From Calocera cornea HHB12733 (taxonomy: Eukaryota > Basidiomycota > Dacrymycetes > Dacrymycetales > Dacrymycetaceae): 37,671 nucleotides of DNA. Below the pieces are notes generated by a model. That model was not told the origin of the DNA. It saw only the letters and a list, made by a program, of their open reading frames with translations, and did no database searches. The DNA lies in the NCBI GenBank assembly GCA_001632435.1, contig KV423930.1:4977-42647 (forward strand), given 5' to 3'. Below, piece by piece: positions 1 to 14,735 of this stretch. The stretch's first letter is position 1, and each line of letters starts with the position of its first letter. Position numbers and translations under genes: made by a program.

Positions 1-308
1 GTTTCACTGCTTTTTCTATATAAGATAGCTAGGTTCTTAGCCTGTACACCCTGTCGTGTCAACGCAGTCGTTTCCCTGCCCCAGTTCCAGTCCCAGCCTT
101 GCCCCAGCCCTTGTTCTCTCCTTGCCCTTGCCAACTGTCACCCGGCTCTCCACGACCAAACCCTGCCCTGCCCTGCCTACCTGCCCGACCCATCCCTGAC
201 AACACGACAGCCGTCTTTCTTCGTACCTCTAATGTCGTTCTAAGTGCTGTTACTGCTATCTGAACTCCATCTCGCTGGGCACTCTTGTCCGGCACACCTG
301 TTGTACGC
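1..308 (+). promoter_or_regulatory. 5' flank of secreted-protein copy 1
   Basis: No gene is visible here. A TATATAAG element lies at about 17-24, followed by a long pyrimidine-rich (CCCTGCC/CCAGCCC) tract. C/T-rich stretches are common in fungal promoters and 5' leaders. The TATA-like site is about 285 bases before the chosen ATG, so an untranslated leader or another start element nearer the gene is possible. Confidence 0.35.
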
Positions 309-1644
309 ATGCGTACGACGTGCCCGTCTATCGTTTTGCTTCCATTTCTGGCTCTTCTCGGGCTGGTCAGCGCACAAAGCAGCCCCACCCCCTGCCTTCT
401 CCCGAGCAACTCCTCATATGTCACCCACGCGGGTGACCCTCTTCCTCCCACAACAGGCTGTGATACAGTGAGCGGGCTCGTGAACGGACCCGTATATCTG
501 GTTTGGCCTGGTGTTACCAATGTGCGTTCCTTCCCCACTTATCAGGCATCTCCGCTAGGGACGGAGCTCAATGTTCGCTCTCTTCTGTCACAGATCATCA
601 TCTTCCTGGGAAATGCTACAAACGGCATTTGGCATGAGCCCACGTTCCTGCCGGATGACCTTCCCGTGTACGGTTTCGGCTGGATTGTACGTGTCCTGAA
701 TCCTACTTCCCGAGCAGGGGAGTGCTGCTGACGCGCCCATCAAAGCTACTGCGTCCAGGCCCGTACTTCGGCACCGAAAGCATGATCGGGTTCGCCACAG
801 CGATTTCCCCCGCTTTTGCCATCCTTCCGCCCTCAACAAGCGCATCAAACAACCTGAAGCCGGGCGATGTGCGCTTACTTGAGCCCACCGACCTCCCGTG
901 GGTTTATACCCCGGATGTGCTGTACTGGCCCGCCGTGGAGCGGATCGTGCTGCAGCTGAGCTCCAACGTCAGCAGTACAGCTCAGACGGTGGACTTTCTT
1001 ATCTACGGGGTACGTGTTTTCCACGCCGCGCTGTGTTCAGTAATCGTCGCGTGTGAGTTCTGATGGTGTCGACGCAGTGGAGTTTCCCATACCCTCGGAT
1101 GACGCTGGGTCAGAACGTTCCCCTCCCTTCCCCAGGAGAGACGCTCGAGTACATCTTCAACGTCTCTCTTCCGGCCACCCTCTCCATTCCCTTGCAGCTG
1201 GTAATTGTCGAGTCCCTGAGCTCATTCGATAGCGTCCTCGCGGTGAGCCCGCTGTTCGAACTCGCGCAGCAAGCCGATTTCTCTGTGTCAAATACTCCAT
1301 CGGTGTAAGGAGCTCCTATTACCAAAGATGGTCCTATCAATGATGTCTGATCATTCTGCAGATACAGTGTCGCTCCCAGCGGAAGCATCCTGACACTGGA
1401 CGGCACAAGCTTCTCGGAAGGCGCAGTGCTCACCCAGTTGAGCAGCAACACCCCCCTCGCCGGGTGGACAGGTGCAACCGCCAATCCTCCAACATCCACG
1501 AGCATATCAGCAGCCTCGGCCAATCCCACCGCGGCAAACTCTGCGCTTGGATCGAGCTCGACATCTTCGCACCCCTATATTGGCAGCGGCGCAGATCTTC
1601 TGGTGTTCACCGCAAGCATAGCTTTGGTCCTTTTCGCTATCTGA
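309..1644 (+). CDS. Secreted, probably GPI-anchored protein of unknown family (copy 1)
   Basis: I do not recognise this family. Five exons, 309..521, 594..686, 746..1009, 1078..1304 and 1362..1644, give 359 aa. The ATG at 309 opens a signal peptide of about 22 residues ending LVSA before QSS. The mature part has a Cys pair (C29 and C51), several N-glycosylation sequons (NSS, NAT, NVS), the blocks LPVYGFGW, LLRPGPY, GDVRLLEPTDLP, IVLQLS and NVPLPSPGETLEY, then a Ser/Thr-rich stretch and a terminal hydrophobic segment (LLVFTASIALVLFAI) typical of a GPI-anchor signal. Introns are 57-72 nt in phases 0,0,0,2, exactly as in copy 2 at 2450-3780. It faces copy 2 tail to tail. A cell-surface or wall location is inferred; no catalytic motif is seen. 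Confidence 0.8.
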
Positions 1645-2449
1645 GCGTCGTCATACCGGATCTAGAAGAGGATAATAGTACTTTCAGCTTGTATACGGAC
1701 TTCTGAAGAAAGTAAGATACAATCCTTTGTAGACTCCTCGCGGTCCGTCGGGCAATACCCCGCAGACAAACATGGTCTGTATCGGCAAGTCTGCAAACGA
1801 AAGCGTGCTAACACCCGAACTCGGCGCGTGCGCGGCATCGACCGCCTGCGCGTCCATTGTGGCTCTGATATGGGCAGCGGTACCATACATAGCACACTTA
1901 TACAGTAATGCTGTGGAGTCAGACCGAAAACTCGGCGGTATGACTGTTGCAAGGATGCTTTTTGTCTTTGTGGGAGTTGGGCCCTCTGGAACCTGCGGAT
2001 GATGTCTGTATGTAAGGCTTCACATTTGTTCGCCCTGGTTTGCTCCCATGGTCAACCCTGGTACTTACACACATAAGATCACCTACCCCCCTGTAGTTGA
2101 CATGTACGTTGGTACTCCAATATACAGGAGATTAGCCTATGGCTCCGAAGCGGGACTGAGTGGCTACACTGAGCACTGGTGTGCTGAGCGACGCCCGTGC
2201 CTGTCGGCGAACATCGGTTCTCATCAAGTCGAATGTCTGCTGCCTCCGCCAAGTTCGAATGCCAGATAAATTTCATGCTCAGCGGATTGACAGCCGTCCG
2301 ACAAGTCTCGTCCTTCAACGTCAGAATGAACGAAGCACGCTCCTCGGTATAAATATTAGTAGCTAGAGACTAGTCTCTAACAGTCCATGCATGAAGAATA
2401 CAATGTCCTTGCGCTCGGTGACGTCTATCAATGCCGAACGATGGCATCA
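1645..2449. other. Intergenic stretch between convergent genes
   Basis: About 800 bases between the stop of copy 1 (+) and the stop of copy 2 (-). It should hold both 3' untranslated regions. I see no coding frame with family resemblance, RNA gene or clear repeat. Confidence 0.5.
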
Positions 2450-3780
2450 TCAAAGCAGGAGGACAGTGCTTACAACCAGCACCAGCAGCCCGACACCCAG
2501 CAGGGGAAATGCACCCCATTGAGACGCCAAGGAGCTCCAAGTCGAGCCGGTTGCAGATGTCAAGGAGGGGGTATTGCTTGCAATTGTGCTTGCTGGTGGC
2601 TGGGAATTAGATGACTCGGGCTTCCAAGTGCTTGCAGGCACCCAGCTGCTGAGCGCTGTCACGGTTTCGCCTTCGGAAAAGTCCATCCCCGTAAGAGTCA
2701 CGATGGTACCCGTCGGTTCGGGGTCGTACCTGTAACGCAGTTAGAGAATGTGCTATCATAGTGTGTGCAGACGAGATCTCACGACGTCGGAGGGGTAATA
2801 CTTGTTGAGAATGGCAGGGACGGTGCAACCCATTGCGCGATCAACTCGAAGACTGGGCTGACAGCGAGAACGTCCTCCAGCGCGCTAACAGATGAGACAA
2901 CCACAAGTTGCGCAGGCACGGCAAATGATTGAGCGAAGGTCGCGTTGATCAGGTATTCGAGCGTGTCCCCTGGAGGCGGAAGGGGGACGTTCTCTCCCAG
3001 TAACACGTATGGGTAGGGATCAGTCCACTGATGGAATATCATCAGTAATGGGAGATTCTGGAGGTAACTGCCATGAGAACGTACGGTATATAGTAGCAAG
3101 TCTACGGTCTGAGCCGAGTCACTCGCGTCTGGGCTAAGCTGTAGAACCACCCGATCCAAGAGTGGCCATTGTGGGCAGTACAAGCCGGAACATAAGAATG
3201 GGACGTCGGTTGGTTCAATCAGCCGGATGTTTCCAGGGACCAGACCGCTTGAATTGCGGGCCGAAATTGGGGTCTTCAGTATTGCAAAAGGCACTGAGAG
3301 TGCAGAGGCAAACTCGAGCGTAACTTGCACCGGGGGATATGGGCCTGGACGCAGCAGCTGCGGCAGGAGCGCAGATCAGGGAGCTGTCCACTGAAGAATT
3401 GGTGACCCCTACCATCCATCCAAATCCGTACACCGGTAGCTCCTCTGGGAGGGATATGGGGCCGTCGACCCAGTCGCCGTTGCTGGTCGCATTGCCGAGC
3501 AGGATGGTTATCAAATGCTGTCAGAGGAGCCCGTGAGTTTGAGCTGGATCCCGTGAGCTCCAGCAGCAACTATGCAACGCACATCGAGGTCGGGCCAGAT
3601 GAGGTATATCGGCCCCTCCACATATGAAGGGCATCCTGTTATGGGAGGTAGAAGGGCGCCGACATATGTGATGTAGGAGGTGTTGCTTGGGAGAAGGCAC
3701 GGCAGGGGGCTGCCTTGGGCGACGACCAGGCGGAGAGTGAGCAATCCTAGCAGAGGGAGCACAACGAGAGACAGCTGCAT
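2450..3780 (-). CDS. Secreted, probably GPI-anchored protein of unknown family (copy 2)
   Basis: Paralogue of the protein at 309-1644; family not recognised. Exons from the start are 3780..3583, 3517..3413, 3357..3085, 3027..2783 and 2729..2450, giving 366 aa. The signal peptide of about 21 residues ends LVVA before QGS. The conserved Cys pair is C28/C50 with the same 21-residue spacing as copy 1. Shared blocks are LPVYGFGW, LLRPGPYP, GNIRLIEPTDVP, RVVLQLS, NVPLPPPGDTLEY and LTGMDFSEGE. A second pair of Cys (LCSGLYC) is absent from copy 1. The C-terminus is a Ser/Thr-rich linker followed by a hydrophobic tail rich in Leu and Val, consistent with GPI attachment. All four introns (53-65 nt) have the same positions and phases as copy 1, which supports both models. 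Confidence 0.8.
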
Positions 3781-4231
3781 CGCGTGGGTTCAGACTGCAA
3801 CGGCTTATGATAGGAGAGATAAAGTATCGACTGGACTCATGATAGAGAATACGCAGCAATCAGAGAAATCGAACAGGGCGATGAGCCGGATTTGGGTCTT
3901 GTGTCCACGGTTGTCTCCGAGGACATACTGACAAGAATTGCTTCCTGGTCGAAAGAACCATTTTCCGGCTGCCTAATCAGAAAAACAAATGCACGCAATC
4001 TTTCACGATTCGGAAACCTTTCTTCAGTGACTCCGCCTCTTATCGGTGTAAGCTGACTGCTTCGAGAGCGGCTGATTATATTGGGAGGTTCAGCCCAAAG
4101 TCGCAGTATTCTGAGTACGGAATTAGGCATTACGAACTGATATATGCTACATACTGTATGGACTCATGGGTCAATCAAATGAGCAGTTGAGCACGCGCAG
4201 CTATTACAGAACCGAGTGTCAACAGCTTGAA
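3781..4231. other. 5' flank of copy 2
   Basis: About 450 bases between the ATG of copy 2 and the end of the decayed copy 3. It must include the copy 2 promoter. I see no clear TATA box and no other feature. Confidence 0.4.
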
Positions 4232-5511
4232 TCAAAGTAAGCCCCACCGACCAGAAAATGCGGAACTTGAGCTTGAGCTCGACGCCGTATTGGTCGAAGT
4301 TGTCGTCGGCTGCGTGGTCGAGCTTGCTTTGCATGATATAGATAGAGACATACCGGGCATCCAACTCGCTGGTGGAGGGCAGCTGGGAATGTTGGTTGCT
4401 GCAGCTGAGACACTCGTCGCGGCCAGTGTGACCACGGTACCTGACGCTGTGAGCCTCATGCCTCGAATTAGCCCCAACTGTGATCGTGGCCCTAGGTGAC
4501 GTGGCCGCGTACCCAGTAGTGAGAGTGTAGAGAGCCGGACTTAGTTTCTCGTTGATCGTGAATGGTTGACTGACAGAGAGGACCTCGTTGAGGGCGATTA
4601 CAGACGTGACAACCACCAGCACCATGCCATCCACATTCATATTCAGCGGGAAGATCTATGTCCAAAGAGTACTCGAGTGTGTCACCAGGTGGAGGAAGGG
4701 GCACGTTTGTCCCCAAAATCGTCCAAGGGTTTGGATCAGTTGCCTGTCAAGTCCAGAAATCCGTATTAGCCGACGACAAATATGTATCACGCATTGCTAC
4801 ATACCACGTCGGTGTAGAGCATTAGCGCAACTGTCTTTCCCCCGCTTGAGGTGGGAGCTCTGGAGCCGACCTGAACCACGATCCTGTCCACTGCAAGGAT
4901 GGGCCCGCTGGAGCTGTTGTTCAAGAGCGCATCACTCGGCTCCAGTAATTGGACGTCTCCAGGGTGCAGTCCGTTCGAGAATGGGGCAGCTGACTGCATA
5001 ACTGCGAAGCGGTCCGAGGCTGCTTGTCCGAATTCGAACCTATAGTAGTTCCCATATGAGCTCCCGAAGGGACCAGCCAGCATCAGCTGAAGCAAGAGGG
5101 ACCGATCAGCTTGGGCCGACAGTGAGATGGGTCGACGGACCGTCCAGCCATATCCCCGCACGGGCAACTCTGTCGGCAGGAATGTTTCGTTGATATAGTT
5201 CGCATCCGATACATTTCCAAGAAAGAGTTGAAGGAAGTTGCCCTACAGCCGCATTGAAGAATGTTAGAATACCACCTGTAACAAGGAAAGGCGGGAGCGG
5301 ACCGGATCAGGCCAGACAAGCTACATCGGGCCACTAGCATTCTGGCCAACACACCCAAGCAGAGAAGGCAGCCGGTGGGCCGGCATACGTCAGGTAAGAG
5401 CTGCTGTTGGCCAGAAGGCAGAAGCTGGCAGGTGCGCTGCTTTGTGCATATTGGCGAAACGACCAGTATAGTGAGGCAAGCAAGCAGGACGAGGGAGAGA
5501 GACACGCTACT
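4232..5511 (-). pseudogene. Decayed third copy of the secreted-protein family
   Basis: Homology to the two intact copies runs through the whole gene: a hydrophobic signal-like core near 5511, then CLLANSSSYLTYAG, LVWPD, FLQLFLGN, ELPVRGYGW, LMLAGPFG, GDVQLLEPSD, NVPLPPPGDTLEY and GTVVTLAATS. Introns at the family positions can still be traced. The reading frame is broken. No in-frame ATG precedes the signal-like core, and the frame shifts between that core and the AQSS block. It shifts again before the LVWPD block, where a TAG (5321-5323) replaces the Tyr of the paralogues' Y-L-x-W-P, and again in exon 4 (about 4645-4655). The C-terminus stops after a Ser-rich run with no hydrophobic anchor tail. 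Several independent lesions make sequencing error an unlikely sole cause. Confidence 0.8.
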
Positions 5512-6369
5512 TCGTTCCAGGGAGCAGCGCCCGTACAATTCCGATATACTTAGCACCGGATTGACCTGGTCATCTAGATGGAGGTAGAATCCGCGCTTGC
5601 CTTCACAGAAGCGCAGCCCGGGATTGAGGCAAACATACGCGCCGACAAGGACGGAGCCGCGATCTGCCATGCGCTTCCTCTCCGGAACACTACTGATCAT
5701 TGCCTGCTTTGCCATTCACAGCCATTGCCGCGCAAGTATTGACCGTGAAACTCCTCAACTAGTCAATCAAGTACAACAATAGTCCGAACAAAGTCGTTGC
5801 GAATTTTATTTAGTTTCCACTAAAGTGACAAAGTCCCTGTCAACGTCCCTTCCCTCCAGATTGTCTTTTGAAGCCAAGATACAGTAATGGACGATGAAGT
5901 CAACGATCGTGATCCTCAGTGCAAGTCGTCGCATGCCACCCAGCCGCTTCATTCCGCTCGTCGTGCTTGGCGCGGACGGCAAACGGGTCGCGCGGAGCCT
6001 GTGGGGCGGGCTCGGCTTTCGATCTGAGCAGACTGTGTCGGGTTGGTACATCAAAAGCAGCTATTGTCAAGTAGCAAACTGGGTCTGCCACTGTTGCGGA
6101 TCGTCTCTGCGGTACACACTGCACCCTCTGGACATCTCTGTGCAGTTCAGACCGCACCAGGTCGTCACGCCGACTCTATCCCTCTGGCCGCTGTATATGA
6201 TGACGGGAATCCTTGCATCTTTCATGCTATACCATTTCCCCTTGATATCAATGGTGAGACCGAAGGACAAAGATACACGAAATATGAAGCAATGCAATGA
6301 AAAAAGTGCGATAATTTACATTGCATGCAAGCGGCAGTAGCCGCGAAGGTGTCTAGGATGTTTTCGATA
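5512..6369. other. Intergenic stretch
   Basis: About 860 bases between the decayed copy 3 and the end of the MFS gene. I see no gene. A 17-base stretch at 5893-5909 is identical to 6553-6569 inside the MFS coding sequence and may be a relic of a further duplicate (see findings). Confidence 0.4.
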
Positions 6370-8311
6370 TCACGATGACACGTTGTGCTCGGCTGCGCGC
6401 TGTTTCTTCCGCTCCTCCTGTAGCCTGTCCCTCTCTGCACGCTGCTCCCTCCATCGGTGTCCCCGTGCCATCTCGAGCATGACGAGGGGGTAGGTGACTA
6501 CGCACCACGCGGCCAGGATAGTGTACGTCCAGCCAAGACCGACCGCGTTGATGATGAAGTCAACGATCGAAACCATGACTGCTGCCAGAAGACAGCGGGT
6601 GACGTTGTTTGTGGCCGATATGGACGCACCACGCCCCGGGAAGAGATCCATGAGAAGTGTCTGACTCATCGTGAAGATAGCAATGACCTGAGAGATGGCT
6701 GCATCAAGAAGGTCAGTCAGGGTACTTTCGCCAAAGATGACAATGAACGTACCAAGGAACTGTAGTATGAGAATAACCGCAATATGGACTTTCGCGTTGG
6801 CCGCCCATCCATATGCGACGGTGATGACGACGTATCCGGCCCAACAGTAAGGACTCAGCCTGAGCCTCGTCCGCTCGATGTTCTCGATCCCTTCGTACTT
6901 CCCCGCACCACGCGTGTCCTGAGCTTTCTCTGCCGCATCCTTGTCCCTAAGACCTTGCTTCAGGAGCGCGCTCTTCTTCGCATTGCGAAAATCCCAGTCG
7001 ATGAGCTTCCCCGATATGATTGCGCCAACAATGCCGCCCGCGCCAATCGGTAGGTAGCACAGACCGAGATCGATTTCGGTCAGAGACGGCATTACGACGA
7101 GGAGGGTCTCAGACGCAGTGGTAAGGATGCAGTAGAGGACGGCGTAGGGGACCGCTGTGTGCGATAGACATTAGCAGTCATTCGTTCCGCGCTTTGGGAG
7201 GACATACAGTTGGTCCACAGGAGCAGACAGAGGTCTACGTTCCTGAACAGCTTCAGGATCTCAATCGGGTTGTTCTTGCCCCTCGGTACCTCCGGGCTCT
7301 TCCCCTCATCCTTCACACCCTTCAAGAGTACCGGGAGGATCGGCCGATTCCACCTCTGCGCGGGCACACTCCCGTCTCCGGTGATGGTGCGAAGCGTCTC
7401 GGGCATCAACAGGAATTCGACGATGCCTACAACGCCGGAGCAGATGCAGAGGAACCAGAAGATAGCGCGCCAGCTGAGGCTGCCAGCTAGTACACCGCCG
7501 ATGATGGGACCGATGCAGGGTGCGACGAGCGCGCCGATATTGGCCATCGCGAGCATCGTGCCGCGCTCAGCCGGCGGGGCGATGTCCATAATTGTGCCGA
7601 CACCTGAGACTCGTCGTTAGATGCGTCATGTGAAACGGACAACGGCGCTTACTGACTGCCACGGAGCTGGCGCTCCCCGCCGCTTGCACGCACCGGAGGA
7701 GAACCAGCAGCCAGTAATCGTTCGTGGGCGTAAGCGCCAGCCCCACACAGCTCAGGCACAGCAGCGTCAAGCAGGCGAGGTATATCGGCCTGCGCCCGCA
7801 CTTTTCCCAGTCCGCAAGACTGCCCCATACCATCGGCGACACGCCCTGAAGGATCATGTACACGGTGACGGTGACGTTGATGAGCTCGATGGAGACGTTG
7901 AACGCGGTGGCAACGGTTGGGATCGCGGGGAAGTAGATGTTCGACGAGAGCGGGGAGAAGAGGGCTGCGATGGAGGCCATGTATACAATCACCCAGACCT
8001 GCCATCGCTTGAACGCTAGAAATTAAGCGAATCAGTTGTGTTCTTTGGGTTTGTAGTTCGCTCGTACCGGTATATGGCGGCGGCTTCGCTTCGCCCGTGA
8101 CCTCGCCTGCCTGCTCCGACAGCTCCACAACCGCCCCCGTCCCATTGATGTGCATCCCCTCATCCTCGAATATCGGCGGACCGTCAGTTGGCCGCTGCGA
8201 ATCGTCGGCAGTCTCAGCTGGATCGTGTCCATGTCCCATGTCGACTACAGTCGCGTCTGTCGTGTCCGTCGCGTCCTCCGAGCCAGGGCGCGTCAAATCC
8301 GAGGTGGTCAT
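6370..8311 (-). CDS. MFS drug:H+ antiporter, DHA1 type
   Basis: Proton-driven exporter of the plasma membrane or vacuole, resembling the yeast QDR/AQR1/DTR1 group; substrate unknown. Exons are 8311..8068, 8015..7653, 7603..7208, 7154..6753 and 6698..6370, giving 577 aa, a usual length for 12-helix DHA1 carriers. An acidic cytoplasmic tail of about 85 residues precedes the first helix. Motif A is seen as GSLADWEKCGRRP between helices 2 and 3, and motif C as GPIIGGVL in helix 5. The long central loop carries KYEGIENIERTRLRLSP, and the C-terminal tail is basic and Arg/Glu-rich. Introns are 49-55 nt; the first four exons all end with one base of a split codon. A decayed paralogue at 25078-27048 has the same intron positions, which confirms the model, including the last intron (6699-6752), which could otherwise be read through. 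Confidence 0.9.
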
Positions 8312-8816
8312 CCTGTGCGGTCACTTCTCATGACCCTGCCCATCGTGCATATATACATCTCGCCAGTCGCCAAGCCCCGGAGATCCACACATTTTTGAAC
8401 GCCGGATCGCAGCCTTTTGCAGTCGCAGATTGCCCCTAGATGGCTGTCCGACCCAAAACACACGCGATATCACGTGACATTTCGCGCCTGTCCATGATAC
8501 GTCTTTGCAGGGTCCCGCCGGGGTCGCTTCGTAGGTCGGCCGAGGATCACGTGATGACGACAGGGTTTGCGAGGGCGACACGAGAGCCGAGAGGGCGCCC
8601 CGGCTTGTCGGACACCTGGGTTATGTACACGACAGCAGCATCGTGGTTCTTGTGGATGCGACACGCGGAGTTCGTGGGCGGGGCTGTCGGAAGACCGGCA
8701 CGAAGCGTCCCGCCTCACTTGCATTCGCTCGGACGATGATGTTTTGAACTAGAGCTGATCAAATCCTCGTTCCACTCCGGCCAATCAGCATCCCCCCCCG
8801 CGCCCCTGCCCCCTGC
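8312..8816. other. Intergenic: MFS promoter and amine-oxidase 3' flank
   Basis: About 500 bases. Apart from the TATA-like element next to the MFS gene and a CCAAT motif near 8782, nothing is recognisable. Confidence 0.4.
8347..8356 (-). promoter_or_regulatory. TATA-like element upstream of the MFS gene
   Basis: GCATATATAC lies about 40 bases before the MFS start codon. A nearly identical element, GCATATATGC (27097-27106), lies about 50 bases before the decayed MFS paralogue, so it was probably part of the ancestral promoter. Confidence 0.45.
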
Positions 8817-10768
8817 TCAGCGCTTCCGGACAAACGTCTCCCCCACGCCCTCTCCCTCCAGCACCTCACCCCACCACACCTCGCCCAAGCACCCCGCTTC
8901 CCCGCGCTGGTAGAGCAAGCAGTTGGCAACGGCTCGCGCCGCCCGCTGACCCTCCGTGTACGCTCCTGTCGATTCACAGAATGATTAGCCTGTGCGCGGG
9001 AGGAAGAGGTGCCGCGAATAGAGGAGAGGCGACAAGGGGGACGCACCCTGCAAAAAGCCGAAATACTCGAAACTCGTCGCCTCGCCCGCGAAGAGCAGCC
9101 TGCCCTCTCCCAGCACCCCTCCCTCCCCCTCCCCCATCCCGGGCGCAGTGCCCGGAAGGGGCGCCCTCAAGTTGTCCAGCTCGGCCGGATGGTATCCCGC
9201 TGGCCAATTGGAGTACGTCCCCCTGAAGAGCGGATCCTCGTGCCACCGCTGGAAGTAGAAGTCCGTCACGTTCGCCGCTTGCACCACCTGCTCCCCGTAC
9301 ATCCCCCCCAGCACGCTGAGCAGCTCGGCGAGCACAGCCGCGTCCGACATGGACTCGATGCGGACCGAGTCCTGCGCGGTGACGGTCGTGAAGATTATTT
9401 TCGAGCCGGGAAGGAACCCGGGCGCGTCGAGCGACTGCCACTGCGTGTACCGGCCACGCGTGCTCGGGTCCGCGTACAGCTGAAACTGGGTGTCGGGCCA
9501 GAACTTGGAAGTGAACTGCAGGAAGATCTTGGTGTATGTCGACATTGCGAAGCCGGAGACGGCGGTCTGTTTCCACGCTGGGAGGGGAGGCGTGAACTGG
9601 ATGCCTGAGGGGGAGGGGGACTGGAGCACGCCGAGGGAGAAGGTGCAGAGGGCGTAGTCCGCTGTGAGTATTTCGCCGGAGGAGAGCGTCACGTTCACTC
9701 CCGAGGAGGAGTAGGCGATCGCGCTGACGGTGGCGTTGAGCCGCACCTCCCCTCGCTGCCACATCGTCCCCAGTGAAATCAGCGCGCGCTCTGGCCGGGA
9801 GGGGAGAGTCAGGGCGCACCTGAGCAGCGGGGAGGGCGAAGAACGGCTCTGTGGCGATTGTGGCAAACCCTCGTGGGTCGACGACGAGGTTGTTCTCGTC
9901 CGAGAACTGGTTGAACGTCTACGCAGGGTATGGTCAGCACTCAGGCCCGGCCTCGCCCTCTTGCTGCTCCTAATCCCCCCACAATGCGCCTCCTGAAGTT
10001 GATGGAACAGAGACCGGAGGATAGGAAGGAGATCGCAGGAGATGCCGCCAGAAAAGGGGAGGAAAGGGACGCGTCACGCACGAAATTGTTGTTGTTCGCC
10101 ACCTGCACCCAGCTGCTCTCCTCAGGACTCATGCTGTACTCCATATCGAAGTTCCAGTATTCAACCGCCTGCTGCACATACGCCCCCGTCTCGTCCACCC
10201 CAGTGCCGACGTCCTCGGTCCACCCGCCTAAGCGGAGCCCTGTGCGCGCGGTCATATCGTGCCACCCTCTTGCCTGCCTCTCGCCCGCGCTCGCGAGGTA
10301 AGCGTCGAACGCGTCCGAGTAGCTGTCCATGACGCTGTTGACGTAGTCGGCGCTGAGCGAGCCGTTCGATGAGTAGGGGAGGAAGTCCGAGTAGTCCGAG
10401 TACGTCGTGCTGAGGTTCACGGCCTGCGCTAGCTCCCACACCGGGTTGCTAACCCCCGTATCCTCGTTCGTCAGCCCCTGCACCCAGTTAGCCCCCAGCT
10501 CAATCACGTGCCTCCCTCCTGGAGAGCTGGCGTCGCCGAAGGAGGTGGAGCGCATCCGACCGCCTAGCTCGCCGGTGGCCTCGAGCAGGAGGTAGGAGGA
10601 GAAGTTGTATGCTGTTGAGAGGAGGGTGGCGGCTGAGAGACCGGTCATACCCCCGCCGAGAATGAGGAGGGGGTAGTGTGTTGGGGTTGCTGTTGCATTC
10701 TGAGCAGAGGAGAGAAGGGCGAAGGGGAGGATGAGCAGGAGGTAGAGGCGGAGGGCGAGGTAAGCCAT
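8817..10768 (-). CDS. Secreted FAD-dependent amine (polyamine-type) oxidase
   Basis: Flavin amine oxidase of the polyamine/monoamine oxidase superfamily, which oxidises C-N bonds and releases an aldehyde, an amine and H2O2. Exons are 10768..10082, 9918..9820, 9755..9047 and 8965..8817, giving 547 aa. A signal peptide of about 22 residues (hydrophobic Leu run ending SSA) points to secretion or an endomembrane lumen. The dinucleotide-binding motif GGGMTG is at residues 38-43, followed by LLEAT, GELGGRM and ELGANWVQG. The C-terminal FAD block is LLFAGEATSFEYFGFLQGAYTEGQRAA, split by the last intron. Intron 1 is unusually long for this locus (163 nt); the others are 64 and 81 nt. It is read divergently from ARG5,6. 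The exact amine substrate cannot be told from sequence. Confidence 0.88.
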
Positions 10769-11420
10769 CTTCTAAGGAGCGCGAGGCTGCTGCAGGATGA
10801 GGGTGCCGGGCGGGCTGCGGGCAGGGCGAGTCGCGTGTACCCATTTTGTACTTGCTGCAGCCGCAACCGGAAGCGCGAATAGCAGAGTCCCCGAGAATAT
10901 CATTCATCCTAGTCCAGCTGGCCGGTTCCCAGTCAGTGCAGCAGTGGCCACACCGCGCGGTGAACGCTCGCGGCCGCAACCGCTGCCGGGTGCATTCGCC
11001 CTCCATAGGATAGGCACGGGAGCAAGCCGATAGCCATCTTTCCTTATCTGGCAATCACTGCCAAGTGCCTCCGCTGTCGCGCGTCTCGCCCTGCACTCCG
11101 CAAACTCGCGAAAATTGATTCGACTGGAGCGCATCAGGGTGCATCGGACCTCGCGCATACATCCCGCCCTCCTCTCCTCCTCGTCTTCCTCTGCAGCATT
11201 TCTTCGTCTTCTTTGGGTAGGCTGTGAGAGAGCGGTCAATTGCACCGCACCTATACGCTCACGCCCACCACCACCTCTGCTACGGCGTGCATTTGGGCTG
11301 CGGACGGCTGGAAGACTACATAACCCAGCAGCGCCATCGCTCGTCGAGTCAGCTTCAGCGTCACCCTAGAAGACCCTACTCCACCCACCTAGACGCTCAC
11401 AACACCACCACACTACCGCC
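10769..11420. promoter_or_regulatory. Divergent promoter between amine oxidase and ARG5,6
   Basis: The 650 bases between the two divergent start codons must hold both promoters. A pyrimidine-rich stretch at about 11160-11215 lies on the ARG5,6 side. CGAGTCA at 11345-11351 matches six of seven bases of the Gcn4/Cpc1 site TGA(C/G)TCA, which is the expected regulator of fungal arginine genes; one such site could be chance. No strong TATA box is seen. Confidence 0.4.
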
Positions 11421-14475
<3,055 letters not shown>

Positions 14476-14735
14476 GCTCTTTAGAGCGAGCCTGTACTTA
14501 TGAAAATAACGTCTACTTTACGCTGTAGAATCTCCGTCTCTTGCATCTTCGAGTAGGATAGAACTAAATGAAGACTGTTTATTGAATATTCCGTTCTTAG
14601 TGGGACTGGAGTGGCTCATCAAGTGGGGTGTAACATGGAGTATCATTGCAACGTGGGGAGATGGCGTTATACAGTGTGTCATCTAGTCATAATCTAATCG
14701 TGAAGGTCATGGGCAACAATAAGGAGTGGTGTCTA

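Noticed and set aside
9009..9608. 199-codon + strand frame opposite the amine oxidase
   Set aside because: Mirror frame of GC-rich coding DNA; no motif, and the opposite strand carries a convincing enzyme.
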